Origin: Chaenocephalus aceratus
Taxonomy: Eukaryota; Chordata; Actinopteri; Perciformes; Channichthyidae
Assembly: GCA_023974075.1 (NCBI GenBank)
Contig: CM043798.1
Span: 4,535,397-4,599,396 of the forward strand
Length of the DNA stretch: 64,000 nt
Direction: 5' to 3'
The position numbers and the translations under genes were made by a program. The notes under the pieces were generated by a model that saw only the letters and a list, made by a program, of their open reading frames with translations, was not told the DNA's origin and did no database searches. Shown here piece by piece: positions 35,201 to 59,728 of the stretch (position 1 is the stretch's first letter; each line of letters begins with the position of its first letter).

Positions 35201-38200
35201 TGGTGATCTGCCTGCCTGAGCTGATGATGCTGCTATTAGAAACGGTGGGCGAAGACACACCATCGAAACGAATGAAAGGACACTGCCTCCCTTCACCCTG
35301 ACATTGAGTCCTTGTTTCAGCCCTAATGCTGCGTACAGTCAGATGATACATGATCCTCTGCGTTGTCAGAATGAGGGCAAACCCTGGAATGTCATAACTT
35401 CTCATTCTTGGTAATAACGTCATTTGTGTTTTTTTTACAGAGAGAACAACGTCAAAGTGATATTTCGACTGATAAACATTCACAAGAGATCTTTAATACC
35501 TCTCACCATGTTATTGGCTTTATTTACGGCGTGGTAAAACATGTGAAAAGATGTCATGATGTCTTCCCCATTCTATCTCTTCTGGAACTGTTACATATTC
35601 TGTACTACTCTGTATTAGCTGCTTAATTGTTATACAACACCTTCAAATACTCAAAATACTGTATTTTCATGTTGCACCGGTCAATTTAGAGATGTTGAGC
35701 TATTTTCCTCCTATAACATGTCTTCTTTCAGATTATTTACTATTGACATCTGTATATTTCTTCTAAATGTACCGAAAGAAAAACAGCATTTGCATAATAA
35801 AGCATTTTTGAAAACATGTCATCTAAAACAAAATGATCATTTGGGGAAAGTTTCTTAATGATATACAAGGTAAGAATGCACATGATGTAAAGAGATGTCC
35901 AGAATTCCCTTTGTAAAAAATCGTTGGCTATATATTAATATATATATAATATATATATATATAACAAAAATGTTGTACCTGGCTTCATGCATCGTTGAGA
36001 TTAATGCCAAATGTATTTACACATTTCATAATAAAATGCCTTTTTTCTTTACTTATTTCCATTGGAATTTCCATCATTATATATGTTTATTATTAATGAC
36101 ATTTCCACCCATTATCTTGTATCCTTTAAGACTGAATGACATGTAATTTCACTAAATGTATGTCCCTGTGATTGTAGTATTATCACTTCTGTATCGGTGT
36201 TCTCCTGACTTTTATTCTTATATGGAGGCAGTGTTTTTTATGGTGCTCACGGTGTGACTGCCCTTATCATACCTCGTCCAGGCTTTTATTATTATTCCTT
36301 TTTTTTTGTTTAATTGTTTACTTTATGACTGGATGTGTCAGAACTTTCTCCAATTAAACAAGAGATAAAACTGAGGTAATGGTTTTTGGAGCCAAGGCAG
36401 AACGTAGTTAGCGCTGAGCTTCAGTCTGCAATGTGTCAAACCAGCAGATAAAGCCAGAAATCTAGGTGTAGTCATGGACTCTGACCTGAGTTTCAACAGT
36501 CCACATTAAAACAGTTACTAAATCAGCCTACTATCACCTAAAGAACATATCTAGGATAAAAGACTAATAGTCACAGCAGGATTTGGAAAAACTTGTCATG
36601 CCTTTATCTTCAGTAGACTCGACTACTGCAATGGTGTCTTCACAGGTCTCACTAAAACATCTATTAGAAAGCTGCAGCTGATTCAGAACGCCGCTGCTCG
36701 AGTCCTCACTAACACTAAGAAGTGGATCACATCACTCCTGTTCTGAAGTCTTTACACTGGCTTCCTGTGTGTCAAAGAATAGATTTCAAAATACTGCTGG
36801 TGGTTTATAAAGCACTGAATGGTTTAGGCCCAAAATACATTTCTGACCTCCTGCTAAACTATGAACCATCCAGATCTCTCAGGTCTTCAGGGACTGGTCG
36901 CTTTCTGTCCCCAGAGTCAGAACTAAAATGGAGAAGCAGCGTTCAGTTATTATGCTCCAAATATCTGGAACAAACTCCCAGAAACCTGCAGGTCCGCTGC
37001 AACTCTGACTACTTTTAAATCCAGGCTGAAGACTTTTCTTTTTGTCGCTGCTTTTAATTGAATATTCATATCTTAAACGGCACTGTAACTTTTTATTCAT
37101 GTATTTTTTCTTTTAATGTTGCTTTTATTATCTTTTCTTTTTAATGACTGTTTTTAAATGCCATTTTCTTAATGTCTTTCGTTTTTTGTAAAGCACTTTG
37201 AATTGCCTTGTGTTGAAAGGTGCTATATAAATAAACTTGCCTTGCCTTACAATTGTTCCTGATCTAGACATTGCCTATATTATTATATGTTTGAAATGTA
37301 TATAAGATAAAGCAGTCTTTAAAACATAAGCTGTATGCAGGATCTAATTAGCTCAGTTTGTCCAACCAAACAATATGGATTACTGTGTTATCATTTATGG
37401 TTGTAAAGACTAATTTGCAAAAACAAGGAAATTACCCACTTTATTTTAGAGACACAAACAACTCGGAAATCTTGATAAACTTTGTCCCTTTCTGATTCAA
37501 AAAAAAATAGTGTTAAACTAATGTAGTTGTTGTTGTACTCTTATCAGCACGGTCCAAAGTGTAAGTCCTGCTGGAGGCACACTGTGCTAGATGTTCTTAC
37601 CTTCAGTTCTGTCTGAGTCTATAGTTATTATTCATCAATCAAAATGCACACACCCAACATCACACTACTACTTTAGATAAAATCCTGTGATGAAATGTGC
37701 TTCAAATCATCATCATTCAAACATTTCCCAAATTGGGATCAATAAAGTACATCTTATATGTATGCACTTCTCATCAATGACCACTAGAGGGCACAGTCAG
37801 TCAGGTGTGTTGGTCCGAGTTATATGAGGGTGTTCGTAATGTCCCATTGAAAGCACTGTTCTGAAAGCATGCCAACTTAACTCTCCTTGTATAGAAAATA
37901 AAAAATGTTTGTACGGAAGAGAGTTCGCAGTTTATAGACACGAATGTATGAAACTGATCATCCATTTGCAGCCTTCAGTATTGTAACTATTCTACTACCT
38001 AATACCTCTGTACTTTGCAGCAGCATCTGGAAAGCAGCCAGAGTACATCTGTAAAAATAACTGCTGGAAGTACTGTTCTGCAACTAGATGTAAGGAAAGG
38101 TTTGACATTTTAGAAAATGCACTGCTTTCTCCTGAACAATTGATGACATTACTCCTCTTATGTCTGTGCGTCAAATATGAAGCAGGAGCAATGTCATGTT

Positions 38201-41200
38201 TACCATAGCTTAGCATAAAGTCCAGAGACAGGTGGAAACAGCTGACCTGGCTCTGTCCAAAGGTGACAAAAGTACAGGCAAGTGCTTTCAACCTTACAAA
38301 TTATTTTTTGTTTAATCCGTTAAAAAACTGAAGTGACAAAACAACACGTTGTGGTTTACTAGGGGGTTATGTGCTGCACTGCTTCTTTCCCGGTGATATA
38401 TTACAGTATTTCTTTCACCCTTAAGTTAAAAGGCAATTCTTGATTATTGCATGGCAAAACCCAGTCCTGCACACAACCCCATACAACTGTAATAACCAAA
38501 ACACAATAGCTGCTAACACCTGCTTCCAGACGTCATGCTAAACTAAGCTAAACCAGATATTGGAGTGGTGTCAATCTGCTACTGACAGCAAGACAGAGAA
38601 TACAGTCTCTACTATTCTTTCTAATGATCAGCAGAGTCTATAACAGTTTAATACAGTGATAATAATCCCAATGAACATCATCTGGCTGTGCATCTCATGC
38701 AGTCTGCAGCAGTCCTGTCCTGCAGTAGCTACAGTATCTCAGAGTCCATTAGTCTAGTGTTGACAGAGTCTCTGACACACACTAGTCAAATACACATAGA
38801 CAGCACTGTGTTTAATCTGACAACTATAATGTGTACCTGTCCTGGGGGGGGGGCTATGTGTGTGTATGCAGTAGGCCACATGACTGCACAGAGCTGGAGC
38901 CTCCTACATGTGCTGCCAAGGCCAGAGATAAGGGGCCGCTGCTCACATGTAGGTGGAGATCAAAGATAAGATACACTGGCAGAGTGAGAGGTCGTGATGT
39001 CCTCGTTCTCTGACCTGCAGAGGTGAAGCCCTCACAATGAACAGAACTAACGGGCTGCGTAAAGGCAGGTCTGCATACACAGCAGAAGCAGTGGTTGACA
39101 TGTAGGACTTGTGAAAGGGATTTCTTCAGGTCTCACCTTGATGGGGAAGTAATCTCGCATGTAGTCCCACATTTTAAGGCCACACAAGAGGTGCATCCTC
39201 TGGCCCCCACGTGCTGGGGTGTCATAGTCATAGGACCACCAGACGGCGTACAGCACACTGATCAGCCAGAAGCGAGTGAACAGCAGGTAGAAGAAGATGA
39301 AGATGCAGAGGGGAGCTGAGGAGAGAGGAGGGCGTGAGCAGCATTATCTCACTGTGAGTGCACACACTCTGTATAGATGTTGAGATCATATTAGCTGGAA
39401 TAAGCATGCTATGAATAGCTGGTGTCAATAGTGTTCAGTTCTGCTTGAGAGGACATCAGTGGTGTGTGTGGTTACTGTCCTGTGGTATTAGGTTCTTATC
39501 ATTTGTCGATAATGTAAAGTTGTTCATTGATACCTGTGGTTTATCTGGATGCACAGTCTATGTAGAGTTGCCAAACCCCCTTGTATCTATCTATACCTTT
39601 AAATGACAACAAGTCCTCCAACTCATACGACCAAATGGGTCGTTTGTTCAAGCGCTTAATACGACCTATAATTACGTTTGAAAATTGTCGGCCTCGAGTG
39701 CTCCCGTTCAATGCAAACGTTACAGAGGGTTGTTTATTCACAAATAACCCTCTCTGTAAAATCCTAAATTGTAGGATAGTTTGGCCATTAAAACGCTTTA
39801 TGATTAGATTTCTAGCGAGAAGTATGTATTGTACTTTTAGAATCCACGTCCAGTCGATATGTAGGATCTATAGTTTGATAGATATTACGAAGATGAATTG
39901 AGGTTTCGTCAGGAGAACGTGTATATGCGGCAAGCTTCCATGTAAAGTTACGGGTTGAAAACAGTATTTCCGGTCTCGACGTTTTCATAATAAAACCAAT
40001 GATCAAATGATTTAACAGTGATATCTGCACTACACATCCACTAAAAAACATCAGTTTATCCTAGTTAATTATACGACATTAATTGGTTTAAATTGTGTAC
40101 AATGCTTTTGTGTTTTTCCCATAGGTTTTTCTCTTTCGATTCTGAGAGACACATTTCTTTTTTCAGAGGTTTTGATAGGCTAAAATCACGCCGCAATGCA
40201 CGTTGGGATATAGTGTTTATGTGATATGAAATCGGAAAACATTAAAAAAAAAAATAATACTTTATTCCGAGTGTTCTTGCTTTTCTCTTTGGAAGTCATC
40301 ACATAACGGCATTGCAATACACGGTTCGGCTGCATTAAATATTACATATCTGACCTAGATATGTATTTATAGAGCCCTGATCAGAAGACCTTTTGACAAA
40401 CTGGAAGAGATGCCGCCAAAACTGAATACGTGACGTGGACCATAAATATATCAACAATTAAACATCTTCTATTTCTTTTCACACAATACGTCTCCTTGCA
40501 GTATCAACACTAATTCGGCTGACTTTTATATTTGATCCAATTAGTAGATCTGTCTGTATTTACACCATAACGGTGCACAGCTGATAGAAAGGGACTTTTT
40601 TGTAGTTTTTAAAGATATTACTGATTTTATGAACTACCTTTCCAACTCCTCATGCAGTTGACTGTTACAGGTCTATACAGGTTCATGGTACAATGCATAA
40701 GCTTCACATCGAGAGACTGAACCTGTATTTTCCTTTAACGTTCTGTTCTAATTTCACAATAAAGTGAATAGTCATATTATGTACGATATTATTATGATTT
40801 ATTAACTAGACCACTGGGCTATACTGCACCGCCTAGTGGTTAAAGCACGTTATTGAATTTAGTTGTTGAATAAGTTATATTTGATGAAAACATTTAAATA
40901 TTAAGAGTAGCCTACATACAAAATAGGGGTCAATGATAGAAATATAGAATGGAAAATATCAAGAAGATACTGTAGTGATCTCTACAATAAAACAGTTTAG
41001 TGCAGGACGTCCAAAGAGATTAACAGGAGGATGTGCAAAACAGACAAACTGATAAGGCTGAATTTTACTCAGGTGTAACTAAAGTCTGATTTAAGGGTTG
41101 TTTATTTTCACATCATTAATCAGAATCTGCAAAGTAACAAAAATAAATGTAGTAGAGTAAAAATACCAGGCTAACCTCTGAATTGTAGTGGAGTAGAACA

Positions 41201-43546
41201 AAGTAGTACATGCTGCTGTAACAAAAACATTTCCCAACTTGGGATCAATAAAGTATCTTATCTTAAGATGATCGATGGCCACTGCCATATTTGCTAAATG
41301 TGCATCTGAACCTTGACAAGTGCATGTTTCAGGCTTATCAATGAACAACAGGAGGGGTCACAGACATAAGACCAGCTGTTAAATAAAGCTCTTCTGACCT
41401 TAGCTGTCATGTGGGTATATTAATGCTGCCCATTATGGACACAAGCAATTTTCACCCATGTATTAATTATATGTTTTAAATTTGATAACACCAATGTGTT
41501 TCGTATCCCCTAAACCTCCAGGGATGTATACAGTTTAATACTGGCAACTTCTAATTGTGGGAAATACGAAAACGTCTTTTAAAACTACAATTCCACACAC
41601 ACAATAGCCAGCAAGTGTAATTCTGGGGGGGAGGGCTGGGCTGGACCCGTCCAAGTCCAGTTTTGGATAGTCTGGCGTGGTTCCATTCCATTTCAAAGAG
41701 CTGTTTGACAGCGTAACCTTGTCGCATTGCCACTCCAATATCCAATCACAGAGCTTGAGGGCTAATCACGGGGTTTGTAAAGCAAGGCGGATGTTGTAGT
41801 CCCAAACGATAGCTGGGGATTCTGGGTAGTGTAGTGTCTTCGGAAACTCTGTAGTGTCTAAACTCCGAAAAAAACTATTTGTTTCTCCGAATCGAAGGTT
41901 AAAAACACAAAAGCATTGTACACAATTTAAACCAATCAATATTGTGTAATTAACAATGATAAACTGATGTTTTTTAGTGGATGAGTAATGGAGATATCAC
42001 TGTGTAATCATTTGACAGTGTGGGGAATACTTTCGGTTTTATTATGAAAACTTCGAGACCGGAAAAACTGTTTTCACCCACGCTAACTTTACATGGAAGC
42101 TGCCCCATATACACGTTCTCCTGGCGAGACCTCAAATCATCTTTGTGTATCTATCAAACTGTAGATCCTACACATCCACTGGACGTAGATTATAAAAGTA
42201 CAATATACACTTCTCGCTAGAAATCTAATAAAAAAGCATTTTAATGGCCAAACTATTCCACAATTTAGGATTTTCCAGAGAGGGTTATTTGTGAATAAAC
42301 GACCCTCCGGAGCATTTGCAATCGACAGGAGCATGTTGTTTCTTACACGACCACTAGAGGGGCTACACTTTAAAACGTGACTCTGGGTCGTATTTAGCTG
42401 CTGAACAATCGACCTATATGGTCGTTTTTTGTAGGAGGACAGGCTGTTCCATTCCAGTGTCTGTTGAATTCCAACACAGAGAAATGTTGTCAGTAGTTTG
42501 TAGAAAAGTGCATTCTACTCAAACACATACCTATACATATTAAAACCAGAGAAACTGATAACACTGCAGTGGACTGTATATCTTTCAGATCTGTGTGGAG
42601 ATATTGATACGTCCACATGAAATAGAGTTCTGCAGGAATGATTCCTAAAACCGGAAATTAGTTAGCATTTTAGCAATTCTGGGTTCCCTTGACTTGCAGT
42701 CAATGGTTATTTGAATCAGTTTTTTGTTAAATTCATTAAATAAGGTCTGTGTTTAACACAAGCTTATAGAAGGTTCTTGTTTTTGTTTACGAGAAACAAT
42801 ACGTCAGTAAATACCCCACTGGTGTTTTTAAAATGGCTGTTGCTAACAAGTATCTAGAGGAGCCCCTAAAAATCATCAGGCCCAACATTATCCACCTTTA
42901 GCTTAGCGCTTGTGATGTCATGTCATGCAACTGTGATAGTTTGTTTGTACGATTGAGCTAGCCTACTTCTTGCGATTTACATTTAGGCTTTAATTCAACT
43001 ATAAAAAGCCGGTGTAGGTTAGGGTTAGTAAAATGAACGTTGCCACAGATATTTTTTCTGGCAATATTCTAAAATCCAATTAAAAAATCCCAATGCTTTT
43101 TGTTAAGGTAACCCTTGAGATGCTAACTTCCGTGTCAGCCTACAGATACAGAGCATCACAGCACCACGATAGCAACTGGTTTTAGAACAAACTCAAACTA
43201 GCTCCCTCTTCTGGCCATCCAGCAGTTCATGCAAATGTGACAACAGTTCTCTAACACTCACATTAACTAACACTTTACAAGAAACAACATGTTTGAACAC
43301 TTGCTGTAAAGAAACAAAATGGAGTTGTTTATTTGATTAGCAGTCCGTTACTATCAGTATCATATCAATAGATTACAAATGGTGTTGGTGAACACGAAAT
43401 GCCATGAGACTGGGTTGCCATATGTTAGGCACACATTTAAACATGCACTCACCCAGGCCAATGAAGGAGAAGACCCACTGCGCCACGGCAGCCGTCTGCA
43501 GTCTCCTCTGCAGGGGGATTTCCAGGGGGGCAAAATCAACCTTCAT
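26063..43546 (-). CDS. mogat2: mogat2, monoacylglycerol O-acyltransferase 2
   Basis: Six coding exons: 43453-43546, 39137-39315, 28127-28332, 27367-27541, 26889-27092, 26063-26217; about 336 residues after correcting small indels (human MOGAT2 334). The enzyme acylates monoacylglycerol to diacylglycerol at the ER, feeding DGAT2. The start MKVDFAPL fits human MVEFAPL; an upstream in-frame ATG (MNN, 43553-43555) is a less likely start. Hydrophobic stretches lie at residues 19-44 and 47-58, HPHG at 109-112, then the [16 protein letters not shown] and [18 protein letters not shown] motifs. It differs from dgat2 in lacking the intron before GGQR, as in mammalian MOGAT2. Synteny with dgat2 and map6 favours mogat2 over mogat1 or mogat3. 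Exon 3 and exon 5 contain one-base insertions as read. Intron 2 (10.8 kb) and intron 1 (4.1 kb) are full of repeats. Confidence 0.93.
26218..26888 (-). other. mogat2: mogat2 intron 5
   Basis: 671 bases, no recognisable repeat or exon. Confidence 0.6.
26889..27092 (-). CDS. mogat2: mogat2 exon 5, one-base frameshift
   Basis: Encodes [40 protein letters not shown] and PLFHARG; one extra C near 26944-26946 then shifts into [18 protein letters not shown]. The FGRKNEL stretch has one residue more than the FGEN-type family motif (near 27058-27066), which may be another local error. Confidence 0.9.
27367..27541 (-). CDS. mogat2: mogat2 exon 4
   Basis: 175 bases, open. Encodes [40 protein letters not shown] and [14 protein letters not shown]. 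Acceptor CTGCAG, donor GG|GTAAGA. Confidence 0.95.
27770..28090 (+). repeat. Dispersed teleost repeat in mogat2 intron 3
   Basis: Motifs TTTGCTCTGATTGGTTAGCT, GATTGGTCAACCGCTTAGAG, GTAAACAAAGGAGTCCAATGG and a GGGGGGG tract follow a pattern I recognise as a frequent fish repeat. It ends within 40 bases of exon 3. Confidence 0.5.
28127..28332 (-). CDS. mogat2: mogat2 exon 3, catalytic exon with indels
   Basis: After LVK there is one extra G (28323-28324), then [44 protein letters not shown] and FRNYIMCAG. The segment [10 protein letters not shown] looks like TDATGFRELF shifted by a missing base then an extra one. The donor reads GCAGGGTGAG, one G more than the GCA G|GTGAG the frame needs. All are one-base changes in G/C context. 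Confidence 0.85.
28384..30330 (+). repeat. High-copy teleost repeat with an internal 437-bp tandem duplication
   Basis: It opens with AGGGCCTGAGCAGTAGTGC, AAGACCTATTGAAAAT and (ATT)n, which resembles the abundant GGGCCYGAGC teleost repeats. Two units, starting near 29273 and 29711, share CACAAGCCCACA/CACAAACCCACA, TTTTCCAGACTGTA, CAGTAGCGCCCCCTATTGTG and TCGGCCATTTTGAAA. Non-coding; boundaries approximate. It lies in mogat2 intron 2. Confidence 0.6.
30757..30918 (+). pseudogene. piggyBac-like transposase, acidic N-terminal exon
   Basis: The frame reads [20 protein letters not shown], then [10 protein letters not shown] and [11 protein letters not shown], ending at a good donor AG|GTATGT. Acidic Asp/Ser-rich N-termini with VLEMLADDS are typical of fish PGBD4-like transposases. 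No catalytic DDD core follows. Confidence 0.55.
30957..31370 (+). repeat. Tandem duplication of about 210 bp
   Basis: TTTGGTGGAACTGC(G/A)TCACAG starts both copies (30957 and 31167), each ending in ATTTATAGTCCAA. The copies differ by a few substitutions and a 10-bp gap (AAGCTACAGG). They occupy the intron between the two piggyBac fragments. Confidence 0.85.
31399..31704 (+). pseudogene. piggyBac-like transposase, C-terminal fragment
   Basis: After a TTGTTAG acceptor-like site: [20 protein letters not shown], then in a shifted frame [14 protein letters not shown]. HTQKTxREQLxxELLEFAG and CMPxYYGED are C-terminal piggyBac/PGBD4 signatures. The cysteine-rich tail is scrambled by a frameshift. 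Confidence 0.6.
31735..33845 (+). mobile_element. 5'-truncated L2-like LINE
   Basis: Reverse transcriptase motifs are visible in 32348-32908: [23 protein letters not shown] and YADDTQL. Then in other frames: [49 protein letters not shown] and [13 protein letters not shown]. Frameshifts and stops separate the blocks, so it is dead. The 3' tail GTCGCTTTGGATAAAAGCGTC then (AATGT)n is typical of L2-clade elements. No endonuclease remains. Confidence 0.85.
34205..34560. repeat. Self-complementary repeat, two adjoining copies
   Basis: GTTGAAAGCAATAAGTTGAACC faces TTGCTTTCAACTAAC 60 bases on; a second, more diverged copy spans 34420-34545. A third lies at 63438-63570. Confidence 0.65.
34561..36369. 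other. mogat2: mogat2 intron 2, nothing recognised
   Basis: AT-rich DNA with a (TA)n tract near 35935-35962. The minus-strand frame at 35009-35296 is discussed under rejected items. Confidence 0.5.
36370..37255 (+). mobile_element. 5'-truncated LINE with reverse-transcriptase C-terminal remnant
   Basis: Pieces in several frames: [47 protein letters not shown], then [40 protein letters not shown] and [13 protein letters not shown]. The tail AAAGCACTTTGAATTGCCTT...GCTATATAAATAAACTTGCC is a known fish LINE 3' end, close to L2/Rex1. It is dead and differs from the LINE at 31735. Confidence 0.8.
37256..39136. other. mogat2: mogat2 intron 2, exon-2 side
   Basis: No gene seen. AATTGGGATCAATAAAGTA at 37731-37749 recurs at 41237-41255 (CTTGGGATCAATAAAGTAT), a likely LINE-end motif. 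Confidence 0.45.
39137..39315 (-). CDS. mogat2: mogat2 exon 2
   Basis: Encodes the second hydrophobic segment ([20 protein letters not shown]), [10 protein letters not shown] and YMRDYFPIK. Acceptor CCTCAG, donor AAG|GTGAGA. Open throughout. It combines what are exons 3 and 4 of dgat2. Confidence 0.95.
39613..40150 (+). repeat. Left arm of long inverted repeat
   Basis: Starts GTCCTCCAACTCATACGACC. It is complementary to 41881-42440 along its whole length with scattered substitutions and gaps. Shared blocks include CACAAATAACCCTCTCTG, AGATTTCTAGCGAGAAGT, GGAGAACGTGTATATG and AATTGTGTACAATGCTTTTG. Confidence 0.88.
40990..41200 (-). mobile_element. Fragment of the CAGAGGTGG MITE family
   Basis: AGGTGTAACTAAAGTCTGATTT and CACATCATTAATC...TCTGCAAAGTAAC match 6558-6625. 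It sits in the spacer of the long inverted repeat. Confidence 0.55.
41881..42440 (-). repeat. Right arm of long inverted repeat
   Basis: Mirror of 39613-40150, ending GTAGGAGGAC. The pair and the 1.7-kb spacer may be one DNA transposon with long terminal inverted repeats. No clear target duplication or transposase is visible. It lies in mogat2 intron 1. Confidence 0.88.
42632..42840 (+). repeat. Dispersed repeat (GGAATGATTCCTAAA), second copy
   Basis: Related to 22345-22490: GGAATGATTCCTAAAACCGG, AGTTAGCATTTTAGCA, CGTCAGTAAATACCCC. Confidence 0.6.
43453..43546 (-). CDS. mogat2: mogat2 exon 1
   Basis: Encodes [20 protein letters not shown] then [11 protein letters not shown], matching the family N-terminus. 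Donor G|GTGAGT. The frame stays open upstream to 43615, so a longer start cannot be excluded. Confidence 0.92.
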
Positions 43547-43898
43547 GTTGTTCATGAGAGAAGAGAAATAAAAACCGAGGCTGCAGCCGGTGGAGAAGAA
43601 GTGAAATGGGTCCAAAGTCTGTCCTCCTCACCTCTCCACCATCACCTCATATTGACTGCCTTATCTCACACTCAAAATAGGGTTTGATTTGTCAATCCAT
43701 ATCTGTATCTGACTGTTTGACCTGCTGGAAACATGAGCGTAAGCATAACTCAGAGGAAGAGGACTGCCACAGCTCAGTGGAAGAGAGAAGAGTTACATTT
43801 TTTAAAACTTTGTTAACTGTCGCTGCTAGCGTGACAGTGTAATGTATTGATCTATGTACATTTCTGAAGGCAGCCCCAGCATGGTTGAGCAATACTGT

Positions 43899-44688
43899 CC
43901 CTGCACCTCATGTTAACAGATAGCCAGATGCACCTCATGCTAACAGATAGCCAGATGCACCTCATGCTAACAGATAGCCAGATGCACCTCATGCTAACAG
44001 ACAGCCAGATGCACCTCATGCTAACAGATAGCCAGATGCACCTCATGCTAACAGACAGCCAGATGCACCTCATGCTAACAGACAGCCAGATGCACCTCAT
44101 GCTAACAGATAGCCAGATTCACCTCATGCTAACAGATAGCCAGATGCACCTCATGCTAACAGATAGCCAGATGCACCTCATGCTAACAGATAGCCAGATG
44201 CACCTCATGCTAACAGATAGCCAGATGCACCTCATGCTAACAGACAGCCAGATGCACCTCATGCTAACAGACAGCCAGATGCACCTCATGCTAACAGATA
44301 GCCAGATGCACCTCATGCTAACAGATAGCCAGATGCACCTCATGCTAACAGATAGCCAGATGCACCTCATGCTAACAGACAGCCAGATGCACCTCATGCT
44401 AACAGATAGCCAGATGCACCTCATGCTAACAGATAGCCAGATGCACCTCATGCTAACAGACAGCCAGATGCACCTCATGCTAACAGATAGCCAGATGCAC
44501 CTCATGCTAACAGATAGCCAGATGCACCTCATGCTAACAGATAGCCAGATGCACCTCATGCTAACAGACAGCCAGATGCACCTCATGCTAACAGACAGCC
44601 AGATGCACCTCATGCTAACAGATAGCCAGATGCACCTCATGCTAACAGATAGCCAGATGCACCTCATGCTAACAGACAGCCAGAAAGA
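43899..44688 (+). repeat. 27-bp minisatellite, about 29 units
   Basis: Unit CACCTCATGCTAACAGAYAGCCAGATG. The only frequent variation is Y: 10 of 29 units have C and the rest T; one unit has ATT for ATG. Since 27 is a multiple of three it stays open in several frames on both strands. It lies about 350 bases upstream of the mogat2 ATG, in the mogat2-map6 head-to-head intergenic region. Confidence 0.97.
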
Positions 44689-45329
44689 CAAGACCGCTCA
44701 CATAACCTCATTGTGAATTATTTTAAATGTGTTTTAGTTAGTGTTCTTGTAGATTTGGAAAGCTCCTAAACCAGGCCTGCTATACGTGGTGTGTGCATGA
44801 CACTGTGGGTGAAAGGTTATGCTTGACCTTTGACCCGAATCCATACTTAGAAATACCCAGATGCAGCTGTTGCAATCTGTTCAGTGCTACTATTCCTATT
44901 CTGTGATGAATAGGAATGAGGAAAAAGCTCACAGGAGATGTGGAGGTGTTTATTGGGGCAATAAACAGATGTATGTTAATCCATTACGATTTGCCCTTTG
45001 ATTGCATCCTAATATGTATTAGCAGATGATCTACCTTAATAACCCCGAACACTTGATCTCTGTAGTGTGTGATTCAAACTGTCCAGAACATCATTGGTTC
45101 TCATCTACTGAGACGACATGCACCCCCGCAGCTCCCCTGCTGCCCTCTGACCAGAGACACAGGCGTGTTCACTGTCCCAGCACCGCAGGCTGATAATGAG
45201 ACAATGGGTGCTTTGGAGCAGACATGCAAAAGGCCCCAGCATCTATAAGAACACTTGAGCTGTGTGAATATTTGTATTGTTTATCTTCTCAGAACTACTT
45301 TGTGTTTGGGCTCTTTGTTCTCGCGCAGT

Positions 45330-45935
45330 CATATGGTCATGTTGTGTCTCTTTGTAGCCATTATGTATTTATTATTGTGTGTGTCTTAGTGTTATATTTG
45401 TCCCTGTTGTTGCTTTGTGTCATTTTGTTTTCTTTTGATGTTTGTGTCGTTGTGGGCGTGTCTGTCTTGTTGAATTTCTTATGCTATTTTTTGTACTTCT
45501 TTTTACTAATTTGATGTATTTATCATTTTGGCCATTTGATGTTATGTCTCTTTACTATCATGTTTTTTCTTTTAGTATTGTCTCTTCGTGGTCATTTTGT
45601 ATTTCATTTTTTGTAAATCATTTTGTGTTTCTTTGTGTTCTTCTCGTATTTTTTGTGTCTTATTTAGTTTAATTTGTGGTAATTTAGTTCATTTTGGAGT
45701 CTTTTTGTGTGTCTGTTCACTCATGTTGTGTGTCTCTTTTTGTGTTTATTATGGTCTCCTTCTGCTCACTTTTTCTCTTTGTTGTCATTTTGTTTCTCTT
45801 TGCGGCTGTTTTTCCCTTTTCAAGCTACTGTGTATTCTAGCAGTTGCTTTGCATCTCTTTGTAGTTGCGCTGTGATTTTTGTTGCTATGTTGTGTTTTCT
45901 TCCTGGTTTGGTGCATCATATATGTCCTGTTCAGT
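45330..45935 (+). repeat. Degenerate T-rich tandem repeat
   Basis: Imperfect repeats of a unit near 20-24 bases built from GTCATTTTGT and TGTCTCTTTGTG. They create long hydrophobic open frames without real coding character. Confidence 0.6.
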
Positions 45936-46071
45936 AATCCATCTGTACGTCCACACCAGACAGCAGCTTCTCTCAGGCTGTAAGTCTGTTCAGATCACCC
46001 TCCATGTTTTTCTTCTTGTGTTAAAGAGGATGCACCTCACACATTTTGTGCACAGCTGTGTTGCAGAATGA

Positions 46072-59728
<13,657 letters not shown>

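Noticed and set aside
35009..35296. Minus-strand frame containing [11 protein letters not shown], reminiscent of the histone H3 ALQEASEAYL segment
   Set aside because: The flanking residues do not fit an H3 or CENP-A histone fold; a match of about ten residues is too short to call.
43899..44688. CRISPR-like regular repeat array
   Set aside because: Units are contiguous with no spacers, no cas genes are near and the host is a vertebrate. It is a minisatellite.
43910..44716. 268-codon open frame made of a repeated 9-residue unit
   Set aside because: It is the 27-bp minisatellite read in frame. Two strands are open at once, the site variation is what array drift gives, and there is no start context, splice site or known protein.
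45224..46071. Overlapping hydrophobic open frames that look like membrane proteins
   Set aside because: They come from a T-rich degenerate tandem repeat, in all three frames, with no family motif.
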